Shown here in pieces: positions 1 through 4,746 of a stretch of 5,901 bases of DNA. This DNA comes from Actinomycetota bacterium (GTDB lineage Bacteria; Actinomycetota; Thermoleophilia; Gaiellales; Gaiellaceae). Position 1 is the first letter of the stretch. Each line of letters begins with the position of its first letter. The notes under the pieces were generated by a model. The model was not told where the DNA came from and searched no databases. It was given only the letters and a program-made list of their open reading frames with translations. Both the position numbers and the translations under genes were made by a program. The stretch is from assembly GCA_019236545.1 (NCBI GenBank), contig JAFAIV010000290.1:1-5901 (forward strand), given 5' to 3'.

Positions 1-869
1 GAGAGGCCGAGCGAGGCGGCGGCCTCGTAGTCGCGCGTCAGGTCGGTGTCGAACATCGCGGGGTCGTCGGTCGAGATCGAGCACCGCACGCCGGCCGCGA
101 GGAGCCGCGGCAGCGGGTGCTCCTCGAGCGACGCGACGGCCCTCGTCCGGAGGTTCGAGATGGGACAGACGTCGAGGACGGTTCCGCGGCCGGCGAGCTC
201 CGCGACGAGGCCGGGATCCTCGATCGCGCGGATTCCGTGGCGGAGCCGGTCGGCGCCGAGCGCCTCGAGCGCGCCGCGCACCGACGCCGCGCCCACGACC
301 TCGCCCGCGTGCGGCACCGACCCGAGCCCGAGCGTGCGCGCGAGGGCGAAGACGTCCGCGTAGGGCTCCGGCGGGAACTCGGCCTCGAGCCCGCCGAGCC
401 CGACGCCGACGACGCCGCGGTCGCGGTAGCGCGCCGCCCACTCGACCGTCGCGCGCGCCTCGTCCTGCGTGAACCCGCGCGGGATGTCCGGCGTCAGCCG
501 CACCTCGACGCCGTGCAGCTCGCGCGCCTCCTGCGCGCCCGCGCACACGCCCTCGAAGATCGACTCCCACGCGACGCCGCGCCGCACGCGCTCGGCCGGC
601 GAGAAGATCCCCTCGAGGTAGACCGCGCCGTGCGACGCGGCCTCGGCGGCGTAGTCGACGACCATCTGCCGGAAGTCCTCCTCGGTGCGGAGCGCGTTCG
701 TCGTCAGCACCCAGACCTCGATGAAGTGGCGGAAGTCGCGGAACGCGTAGAGCGACTCGAGGTCGTCGGGCAGCGGGTAGTCGTTCCGGCCGGCGATCGC
801 CCGCAGCGTCTCCGGCTGCACCGTCCCCTCGAGGTGCACATGCAGCTCGATCTTCGGGAACGGGCGCAT
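1..869 (-). CDS. add: Adenosine deaminase family protein (partial, C-terminus beyond left edge)
   Basis: Zinc-dependent deaminase of the metallo-dependent hydrolase (TIM-barrel) superfamily. It is expected to hydrolyse adenosine or a related adenine nucleoside to the inosine form plus ammonia in the cytoplasm. Seen in the translation: 289 codons from an ATG at 869, reading off the left edge; the family is about 330-350 residues, so the last 40-60 are missing. Motifs in order: KIELHVHLEG near the N-terminus (metal ligands H10, H12), GVGLGG at 155-160, PHAGE at 186-190 (metal ligand H187, catalytic E190), RHGIRA at 210-215 (H211), CPISN at 235-239, and STDDP at 266-270 (metal ligand D268). The start five residues before KIELH is normal for the family, but there is no Shine-Dalgarno sequence before it. 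Where many adenosine deaminases have an acidic residue after the GG of the 155-160 motif, this one has Leu161. COG1816 also contains aminodeoxyfutalosine and adenine deaminases, so the exact substrate is not proven. Confidence 0.93.
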   Translation of the reverse strand, partial: MRPFPKIELHVHLEGTVQPETLRAIAGRNDYPLPDDLESLYAFRDFRHFIEVWVLTTNALRTEEDFRQMVVDYAAEAASHGAVYLEGIFSPAERVRRGVAWESIFEGVCAGAQEARELHGVEVRLTPDIPRGFTQDEARATVEWAARYRDRGVVGVGLGGLEAEFPPEPYADVFALARTLGLGSVPHAGEVVGAASVRGALEALGADRLRHGIRAIEDPGLVAELAGRGTVLDVCPISNLRTRAVASLEEHPLPRLLAAGVRCSISTDDPAMFDTDLTRDYEAAASLGL

Positions 870-882
870 ACCATCCAGCCTA
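869..882. promoter_or_regulatory. Overlapping divergent leaderless-type promoters
   Basis: The deaminase (minus) and zinc-ribbon (plus) start codons are only 12 bp apart. On the plus strand TACCAT (869-874) fits the actinobacterial -10 pattern TANNNT and ends 7 nt before the ATG at 882. On the minus strand TAGGCT (882-877) fits the same pattern and ends 7 nt before the ATG at 869. Neither gene has a Shine-Dalgarno sequence. This geometry would place transcription starts at or next to each A of the ATG, so both mRNAs would be leaderless. Matches are short and -35 boxes are not evident, so this is an inference from spacing. Confidence 0.4.
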
Positions 883-1154
883 TGGGCAAGGCCTCCGACT
901 GGCTCCGCGAGGAACGGCGCAACGTGCTCGGCCACTGGGTCGCGCTCTGCGTCGGCTGCGGCGCCGCCCGCCGCTGGTTCGAGGACTTCGAGTCCGAGGT
1001 GCCCGAGGAGTGCCCTCAGTGCGGCGGCGCGATGGTCCGCCGCTGCCCGAGCTGCAACGCACCGTTCTCCTCGATCGCGGTCGTCGACTGCGAGGAGTGC
1101 GGCACCCGCATCCGGGACGACGAGCTTTTCGGCTCGAAGATCCGGCGCGGGTAG
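882..1154 (+). CDS. Small four-CxxC zinc-ribbon protein of unknown function
   Basis: A 90-residue acidic/basic mixed protein with four CxxC knuckles: CVGC, CPQC, CPSC and CEEC at roughly residues 24-27, 44-47, 54-57 and 70-73. They pair naturally into two zinc ribbons. The overall style (a ribbon, then 'RRCPSCNAPF', then a second ribbon closing with 'CGTRIRDDE') recalls uncharacterised DUF2321-like zinc-ribbon proteins, but I cannot assign a family firmly. It has no signal peptide or membrane segment, so it is probably a cytoplasmic nucleic-acid- or protein-binding module. The ATG at 882 has no Shine-Dalgarno sequence and fits a leaderless start. An in-frame GTG at 924, preceded by GAGGA at 909-913, is an alternative that would still keep all four knuckles. 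A long upstream in-frame extension (from about 117) is antisense to the deaminase and is not credible. The next gene on this strand starts 84 bp downstream. Confidence 0.75.
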   Translation: MGKASDWLREERRNVLGHWVALCVGCGAARRWFEDFESEVPEECPQCGGAMVRRCPSCNAPFSSIAVVDCEECGTRIRDDELFGSKIRRG

Positions 1155-1226
1155 CGACCTGCACGAATCCTTGGCAGACTGACTGCGGGAAAACGCGCTG
1201 GGCCGGGTCGGTCCTGCGCCGGAATT

Positions 1227-1232
1227 GGGGGA
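1227..1232 (+). promoter_or_regulatory. Ribosome binding site supporting a TTG start
   Basis: GGGGGA lies 6 nt before the TTG at 1239. It matches the Shine-Dalgarno core GGAGGA at five of six positions. No ATG or GTG in this frame lies in the right place relative to the following signal peptide, so this site decides the TTG start. Confidence 0.6.
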
Positions 1233-1238
1233 AATACC

Positions 1239-2363
1239 TTGCAGCAGAAGAGGGGACGCTTCGTCCCGTTCGTACTCGTGCTCGTCCTGGTGGCGCTCGC
1301 TGCCTCGGTCGCGCTGATCGCGCCCGGGCAGCAGGCTGCGGCCGCCGTCGGCACCTGCACACGCGACACGTCCTGGGGGGCGCCGGACTCGACGTTCGCG
1401 GCCCAGGTCTTGACGCTCGTCAACCAGCACCGCCAGTCGCTCGGCCTCGCGCCGCTCGGCGTCTCGCCGACGCTCACCGCCTCCGCGCAGTGGAAGTCGG
1501 CGCACATGGCGTACTACCAGTACATGCAGCACGACGACCCGGCGCCGCCGGTCGCCCGCACCGTCTCCGACCGGCTCGCCGCCTGCGGCTACCCGATCGG
1601 CACGGTCGGCTGGGGCGAGAACATCGCCTACGGCTACCAGACGCCGCAGGACGTCATGAACGCCTGGCTCAACTCGCCGGGCCACAAGGCCAACATCGAG
1701 AGCGCGTCGTACCGCGCGATCGGCGTCGGCGCCGTCCGCGGCGCCAACGGCTACTGGTACTGGACGCAGGACTTCGGGACGCTGCTCGACTCCGGGTCGA
1801 CGCCGCCGCCGCCGGTCTCGTCCGGCCCGACCGCGCCGACGGTCTCGATCACGTCGGGCCCGTCGACCGGGACGACCGCGACGTCGGCCTCGTTCGGGTT
1901 CTCGACGAGCGGCTCGCCGACGAGCGTCACCTGCTCGCTCGACGGCGGGGTCGCGTCCGCGTGCACGTCGCCGCGGGCGTACTCCGGTCTAGCCGTCGGC
2001 TCGCACCGCTTCGTCGTCACGGCGGGGAACTCGGCCGGGTCGCAGAGCGCGACCTGGTCGTGGACGATCGCCTCGCCGGCCCCGTCGGGCGGCGGCGGTG
2101 GTGGGGGCGGGACGACGCCGGCTCCCGGCGCGCCGACGGTCAGGCTCGTCTCGGTCCCGACCCCAGGCGCGTGGTACTCCACGTTCATGTGGTCGACGAC
2201 CGGCACCGTCACGGGCACGACCTGCTCGCTCGACGGCGGCGCCGCCACGGCCTGCAGCTCGCCGTGGTCGTACTACAACCTGCCGCATGGCTCGCACACG
2301 TTCGTCGTGCGCGTCGCGAACGGCTCCGGCGCGAGCAGCGCCACCTTCACCTGGGTGCAGTAG
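1239..2363 (+). CDS. Secreted CAP/SCP-domain protein with two C-terminal Cys-containing Ig-like-type repeats
   Basis: A 374-residue exported protein. Residues 1-36 are a clear Sec signal peptide: basic MQQKRGR, a hydrophobic run of about 20 residues, then an alanine-rich end suiting signal peptidase I; there is no lipobox. Residues 50-180 form a CAP (YkwD/PR-1/SCP) domain: LVNQHRQSLGLAPL at 60-73, SAHMAYYQYMQHDD at 87-100 (H89, H98), GENIAYGY at 126-133 (E127), and AWLNSPGHKANI at 142-153 (H149), ending in WYWTQDFG. C40 and C116 could form a disulphide. A Thr/Pro-rich linker follows. Two related modules of about 80 residues occupy 198-277 and 297-374, each with TCSLDGG, a second Cys ten residues on, and GSH(R/T)FVV. 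They are joined by a linker with eight consecutive glycines (284-291). The repeats look like the beta-sandwich modules common on actinobacterial surface proteins and may bind cell wall or polysaccharide. Bacterial CAP functions are mostly unknown. The start is TTG; a promoter in 1155-1238 is not clear. Confidence 0.88.
   Translation: MQQKRGRFVPFVLVLVLVALAASVALIAPGQQAAAAVGTCTRDTSWGAPDSTFAAQVLTLVNQHRQSLGLAPLGVSPTLTASAQWKSAHMAYYQYMQHDDPAPPVARTVSDRLAACGYPIGTVGWGENIAYGYQTPQDVMNAWLNSPGHKANIESASYRAIGVGAVRGANGYWYWTQDFGTLLDSGSTPPPPVSSGPTAPTVSITSGPSTGTTATSASFGFSTSGSPTSVTCSLDGGVASACTSPRAYSGLAVGSHRFVVTAGNSAGSQSATWSWTIASPAPSGGGGGGGGTTPAPGAPTVRLVSVPTPGAWYSTFMWSTTGTVTGTTCSLDGGAATACSSPWSYYNLPHGSHTFVVRVANGSGASSATFTWVQ
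1929..2239 (+). repeat. Two-copy domain repeat inside the CAP protein gene
   Basis: The two C-terminal modules of the CAP protein share an identical 20-nt stretch encoding the TCSLDGG core, at 1929-1948 and 2220-2239. The copies are 291 bp (97 codons) apart and in frame. The rest of the modules align at protein level but differ in DNA, which indicates an old duplication or selection on the Cys-containing core rather than a recent copy. Confidence 0.75.
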
Positions 2364-2367
2364 GCAT

Positions 2368-2381
2368 CCGAACCGGCTCGG
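2368..2381. terminator. Short dyad between convergent genes (possible weak terminator)
   Basis: A 14-bp near-palindrome (arms CCGA and TCGG around an inner CCGG) sits in the 28-bp gap between the stop codons of the CAP gene and the ASCH gene. It is in the right place for a bidirectional terminator but is short and has no T-run on either strand. Confidence 0.25.
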
Positions 2382-2391
2382 TCGCGGCGGC

Positions 2392-2769
2392 TCAGAAGTC
2401 CCGGAAGGGCGCCGCGACCGGGCCGTTCATGATCTGCGAGAAGCGGATCACGGTCACCAGGTCGTCGGCGGTGACCTGCCGGTTGTAGAGCTGGCTGAGG
2501 AAGGTCGCCATCTCGTCGGTGCGGCGGATCTCCGGGTTGTCGTGCTCGATCTCGCGCGGGGAGAGGTCGGCGAGGCGCTTCACCTCGACCTTGTCGATCA
2601 CCGCCTCGAAGATCCGCTCGCGCGGCCCGAAGCGGACGCCGACGAGCACCTGCACGACCATGCCCTTCTTGTACTTCGCGGACTTGTCGCCGAGCCGGAT
2701 GGTCGCGGACTTGCGACCGGAGCGGAGCTGGTCGGCGACGAGCGGCGAGTAGAAGTTCAGCGCGTACAT
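2392..2769 (-). CDS. ASCH-domain protein (YqfB-like, possible RNA-binding or ac4C amidohydrolase)
   Basis: A 125-residue single-domain ASCH protein, belonging to a PUA-like beta-barrel family linked to RNA and nucleoside handling. Numbering from the ATG at 2769, the signature SGRKSATIRLGD lies at 17-28. Its Lys20, Thr23 and Arg25 match the GxKxxTxR pattern. KKGMVVQVLVG (34-44) forms the next strand, and VIRFSQI (107-113) is the last core strand. From memory, the E. coli ASCH enzyme YqfB uses Lys21, Thr24 and Glu74 to hydrolyse N4-acetylcytidine. Lys20 and Thr23 align with the first two, and Asp77 (followed by Asn78) falls where Glu74 would be. Enzymatic activity is therefore plausible but unproven, and RNA binding is the alternative. 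A GTG at 2787 would add six residues; neither start has a good Shine-Dalgarno sequence, and I prefer the ATG because the conserved domain begins right after it. It is the last gene of the minus-strand cluster, 33 bp after the oxidase stop (15 bp from the GTG). Confidence 0.8.
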   Translation of the reverse strand: MYALNFYSPLVADQLRSGRKSATIRLGDKSAKYKKGMVVQVLVGVRFGPRERIFEAVIDKVEVKRLADLSPREIEHDNPEIRRTDEMATFLSQLYNRQVTADDLVTVIRFSQIMNGPVAAPFRDF

Positions 2770-2802
2770 GGGCTCGGATTCCGGCACGAGCGGGAGGCCC
2801 GT

Positions 2803-3852
2803 TCAGGCGGGCGAATCATAGGGGACGGTCGGCTCGACGTGAGCCCTCGTCACCTCGTCCGGCCGGCGGCAGCCGAGCAGGACGAGGCCGCGCCAGACCT
2901 CCTCGCGGAGGATCTCGAGCACCCGCGCGACCCCCGCCTCGCCGTCGGCGGCGAGCCCGTAGAGGAGCGGCCGCCCGACGAGTACGGCCTGCGCCCCGAG
3001 CGCGAGTGCCTTCAGGACGTCGACGCCGCGGCGCACGCCGCCGTCCACGAGCACGGGCACGCGGCCCGCGACCGCCTCCGCCACCTCGGGCAGCACGTCG
3101 AGCGTCGCGGCGACGCCGTCGAGCTGCCGGCCGCCGTGGTTCGAGACGATCACGCCGGCCGCGCCGTGCTCGACCGCGAGCAGCGTGTCCTCGCGCGTCA
3201 GCACCCCCTTCACGATCACGGGCCGCCTCGACCGTGAGGCGAGCCAGTCGACGTCGCGCCACGAGAGATCGGCGGCGATCGGCGCGTACGGGTTGCCGAC
3301 GTAGGGGAGCGGCAGGTCGTCGGGAGCCCGGAAGCCGACGCGGGTGTCCCGCTCCCGCCAGAGCCAGTAGGGCGTGTCGACGGTGAGCACGACGGCGGAG
3401 TAGCCGCAGTCCGCCGCCTCGTCGAGCGCCGCCTCGGTGCGGGCGCGGTCGGCGAGGACGTAGATCTGCTGCCAGCGCGGCGCGCCCGGCGCGGCGGCGG
3501 CGATCTCCGAGTGGCGGTAACCGGTCAGCGTCGAGACGCACATCAGCGTCCCCGCCGCTGCGCACGCACGCGCGGTCGCGAGCTCGCCCTCGGGGTCGAG
3601 CAGGCGCTGCAACGCGGTCGGCGCAGCGAGGACCGGCAGCGCGAGCGGGATCCCCAGCACCTCGGTCGCGGTCGAGACCTCGGCGACGTTCGTCAGCATG
3701 CGCGGCCGAAAGCGCCAGCGCCTGAACGCCGCCACGTTCGCCCGCAGCGTCACCTCGTCGCCCGCGCCGCCGGCGAAGTAGCACCACGTCTCGGGTGGCA
3801 CCTTCGCCTCGGCCAGCGCCTCGAAGTCGGCGATGGTGATCGGGTCGCTCAC
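2803..3852 (-). CDS. FMN-dependent alpha-hydroxy-acid oxidase/dehydrogenase (LldD/glycolate oxidase family)
   Basis: This TIM-barrel flavoenzyme oxidises L-2-hydroxy acids (lactate, glycolate or similar) to 2-oxo acids. It has 349 residues, near the normal 350-380. The expected substrate and FMN residues are present: Tyr25 before FAGGAGDE, PVLAAPTALQRL at 73-84, QQIYV at 128-132 (Tyr131), LTVDTPYWLWRERD at 156-169 (Arg166), VIVKG (Lys215), the signature SNHGGRQLDG at 237-246 (catalytic His239, Arg242), DGGVRRGVDVLKALALGA at 270-287, and GRPLLYG at 293-299 (phosphate-binding Arg294). The loop after 174 is short, with no membrane-insertion segment, which points to a soluble enzyme. The usual Gly of the TVDTP...G.RE motif is replaced by a Tyr-Trp-Leu-Trp stretch, which may affect specificity; substrate and electron acceptor cannot be called. 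The start is GTG at 3852, overlapping the NUDIX stop in GTGA and preceded by GGGAGAAG, which implies translational coupling. An ATG at 3870 is a weaker alternative. Confidence 0.92.
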   Translation of the reverse strand: MSDPITIADFEALAEAKVPPETWCYFAGGAGDEVTLRANVAAFRRWRFRPRMLTNVAEVSTATEVLGIPLALPVLAAPTALQRLLDPEGELATARACAAAGTLMCVSTLTGYRHSEIAAAAPGAPRWQQIYVLADRARTEAALDEAADCGYSAVVLTVDTPYWLWRERDTRVGFRAPDDLPLPYVGNPYAPIAADLSWRDVDWLASRSRRPVIVKGVLTREDTLLAVEHGAAGVIVSNHGGRQLDGVAATLDVLPEVAEAVAGRVPVLVDGGVRRGVDVLKALALGAQAVLVGRPLLYGLAADGEAGVARVLEILREEVWRGLVLLGCRRPDEVTRAHVEPTVPYDSPA

Positions 3853-4280
3853 GCTTGCATCTTCTCCCATGCCTTCGCCGCCATCTCGCGCTCGCCCCCG
3901 TAGGAGAGGAGTCGTGGCGCCTCCTCGAGCGGCAGCCAGCGCGCCTCGGCGACCTCGACGCGCATCGCCTCGTCGATCTCGCCGAGGCGGCCGCGGCCGG
4001 CGCGCAGGAGGAAGAAGGACACGACCTTGAAGACGCGCTCGCCGCCGCGGCGCGTGTAGACGTACTTCACGTCGCCGAGCTTCTCGACGAGCCTGCCCTC
4101 GACGCCCGTCTCCTCCCGCACCTCGCGCACGGCCGTCTCCGCCGGGGTCTCGCCCTCGTCGATGTTCCCCTTCGGCAGCGCCCACGTGTCCCGCTTGCCC
4201 TGCGGGCGGATCGCCGCCACCATCGGCCGCCCGCGGACGACCCGGACGAGCACGCCGCCCGCGGAGAATTCCCGGAGCAT
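3849..4280 (-). CDS. NUDIX hydrolase (MutT-like)
   Basis: A 143-residue NUDIX-fold pyrophosphohydrolase, which cleaves a nucleoside diphosphate linked to some moiety X in the cytoplasm. The complete NUDIX box GX5EX7REUXEEXGU occupies residues 38-60, from Gly38 through Glu44 to REVREETGV, with all metal-binding glutamates present. The N-terminal REFSAGGVLVR and the WALPKGNIDEGE run resemble MutT/diadenosine-polyphosphate-type enzymes such as the N-terminal domain of mycobacterial MutT1. The substrate (oxidised dNTP, Ap4A or other) is not determinable. The ATG at 4280 is chosen because the fold starts right after it. The open frame continues upstream to 4352, but that segment is the operator region and encodes nothing conserved. 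There is no Shine-Dalgarno sequence; a TAGAAC box ends exactly 7 nt before the ATG, suggesting a leaderless mRNA. It is the first gene of the cluster, and its stop overlaps the oxidase start by 4 bp. Confidence 0.9.
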   Translation of the reverse strand: MLREFSAGGVLVRVVRGRPMVAAIRPQGKRDTWALPKGNIDEGETPAETAVREVREETGVEGRLVEKLGDVKYVYTRRGGERVFKVVSFFLLRAGRGRLGEIDEAMRVEVAEARWLPLEEAPRLLSYGGEREMAAKAWEKMQA

Positions 4281-4287
4281 GCAGGCG

Positions 4288-4293
4288 GTTCTA
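4288..4293 (-). promoter_or_regulatory. Putative -10 box of the NUDIX-oxidase-ASCH operon
   Basis: TAGAAC read on the minus strand, preceded by TGC as in an extended -10, matches TATAAT at four of six positions. It ends 7 nt before the NUDIX ATG, so transcription would begin at or near the start codon. The -35 zone (about 4310-4317) has no good hexamer and lies inside the first CIRCE element. Confidence 0.4.
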
Positions 4294-4306
4294 GCACAGC
4301 GGCAGG

Positions 4307-4333
4307 TTGGCACTTGCGGGCCGGGAGTGCCGA
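4307..4333. promoter_or_regulatory. CIRCE operator 1 (HrcA site)
   Basis: TTGGCACTT, a 9-bp spacer and GAGTGCCGA match the CIRCE consensus TTAGCACTC-N9-GAGTGCTAA with exact spacing. The arms are complementary at seven of nine positions. The site covers the -35 region of the groES promoter and also the expected -35 region of the oppositely oriented NUDIX promoter. HrcA bound here would block groES transcription and could block the divergent operon. Confidence 0.82.
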
Positions 4334-4342
4334 CACTACAAT
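4314..4342 (+). promoter_or_regulatory. groES promoter (vegetative sigma type)
   Basis: The -10 box TACAAT at 4337-4342 matches TATAAT at five of six positions. The best -35 at 17 bp spacing is TTGCGG (4314-4319), which matches only three of six and lies within CIRCE 1. Transcription would start near 4349, just inside CIRCE 2, giving an untranslated leader of about 55 nt. The -10 sits between the two operators. Confidence 0.7.
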
Positions 4343-4345
4343 GCC

Positions 4346-4372
4346 CTGGCACTCTCCGAGGGAGAGTGCCGA
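4346..4372. promoter_or_regulatory. CIRCE operator 2 (HrcA site) with extended stem
   Basis: CTGGCACTC, a 9-bp spacer and GAGTGCCGA form a second CIRCE-type site, 39 bp downstream of the first and covering the predicted transcription start. The symmetry continues into the spacer: positions 4348-4357 and 4361-4370 form a perfect 10-bp inverted repeat around a 3-nt loop. As RNA this would put a strong hairpin at the 5' end of the groES message. Confidence 0.85.
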
Positions 4373-4391
4373 GTGTGTGTCAAGGGCAGTC

Positions 4392-4397
4392 AGGAGG
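4392..4397 (+). promoter_or_regulatory. Ribosome binding site of groES
   Basis: AGGAGG, a full Shine-Dalgarno core, lies 6 nt before the groES ATG. It fixes the start at 4404 despite the open frame continuing upstream into the operator region. Confidence 0.9.
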
Positions 4398-4403
4398 ATC
4401 TGG

Positions 4404-4721
4404 ATGAACCTGAAGCCGCTTGGTGACCGCATCATCGTCGAAGTCCTCGAGGACGAGGAGACGACGACGAGCGGCATCGTGCTTCCGGATACGGCGAAGG
4501 AGAAGCCGCAGCGCGGCCGTGTCCTCGCCGTCGGCCCGGGCAGCCGGGACGAGAACGGCAACTACATCGCGCTGGACCTGGAGGAGGGCGACGAGGTCGT
4601 CTTCTCCAAGTACGGCGGGACCGAGATCAAGGTCGGCGTGGACGAGTACCTGATCCTGCGCGAGTCGGATGTGCTCGCGAAGGTCGTCGGGACGCGCGAG
4701 CCGGCCGGCGCAAGCGCCTAG
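4404..4721 (+). CDS. groES: Co-chaperonin GroES (Hsp10)
   Basis: The heptameric lid of the GroEL folding chamber; it caps GroEL in the ATP-bound state so that substrate proteins fold inside. The 105-residue product opens with MNLKPLGDRIIVEVLEDEE and carries the mobile loop (about residues 17-35) including the GIVLPD segment that contacts the GroEL apical domain. RGRVLAVGPGSRDENG and EGDEVVFSKYGGTEIK follow, then EYLILRESDVLA, all typical. It is a few residues longer than the usual 95-100, with a C-terminal tail (GTREPAGASA) that may be disordered. It is transcribed from the CIRCE-flanked promoter, so HrcA repression relieved by heat is expected. groEL follows after 25 bp in the same operon. 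Confidence 0.97.
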   Translation: MNLKPLGDRIIVEVLEDEETTTSGIVLPDTAKEKPQRGRVLAVGPGSRDENGNYIALDLEEGDEVVFSKYGGTEIKVGVDEYLILRESDVLAKVVGTREPAGASA

Positions 4722-4729
4722 GAAACCAC

Positions 4730-4742
4730 GGAGGTAGGAAGG
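4730..4742 (+). promoter_or_regulatory. Purine-rich ribosome binding region of groEL
   Basis: GGAGG at 4730-4734 and AGGAAGG at 4736-4742 precede the ATG at 4747. The second has the shorter, 4-nt spacing and the first is 12 nt away. The doubled purine tract fits strong translation of a chaperonin gene. Confidence 0.7.
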
Positions 4743-4746
4743 TCAC

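Noticed and set aside
117..881. Long plus-strand open frame leading into the zinc-ribbon gene
   Set aside because: It is antisense to the deaminase, is Arg/Ala/Asp-rich as expected for the complement of high-GC coding DNA, and has no recognisable domain. Only the part from 882 is real.
1171..1199. Promoter for the CAP gene with TTGGCA as -35
   Set aside because: The -35 is good, but no acceptable -10 lies 16-19 bp downstream. A short GCAG/CTGC dyad overlapping it (1174-1186) is too small to interpret.
2088..2111. Glycine-codon tract as a phase-variable repeat
   Set aside because: The eight glycine codons use a mix of GGC, GGT and GGG, so the tract is not a uniform simple-sequence repeat and is better read as a flexible linker.
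1010..2488. 492-codon plus-strand open frame over the CAP gene
   Set aside because: It is an out-of-frame shadow with extreme Arg content and runs antisense into the ASCH gene. The CAP frame carries a signal peptide and conserved motifs.
3853..4185. N-terminal extension of the oxidase frame
   Set aside because: It overlaps the NUDIX gene in another frame and is low-complexity Arg/Gly. The GTG at 3852 with a ribosome site and 4-bp stop-start overlap is better.
4291..4299. Possible third CIRCE half-site (CTAGCACAG)
   Set aside because: Six of nine positions match the left arm, but no right arm is found at the 9-bp spacing. Probably chance.
4281..4352. 24-residue N-terminal extension of the NUDIX protein
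   Set aside because: It would read through the CIRCE operator, has no conserved residues, and the NUDIX fold begins immediately after the Met at 4280.
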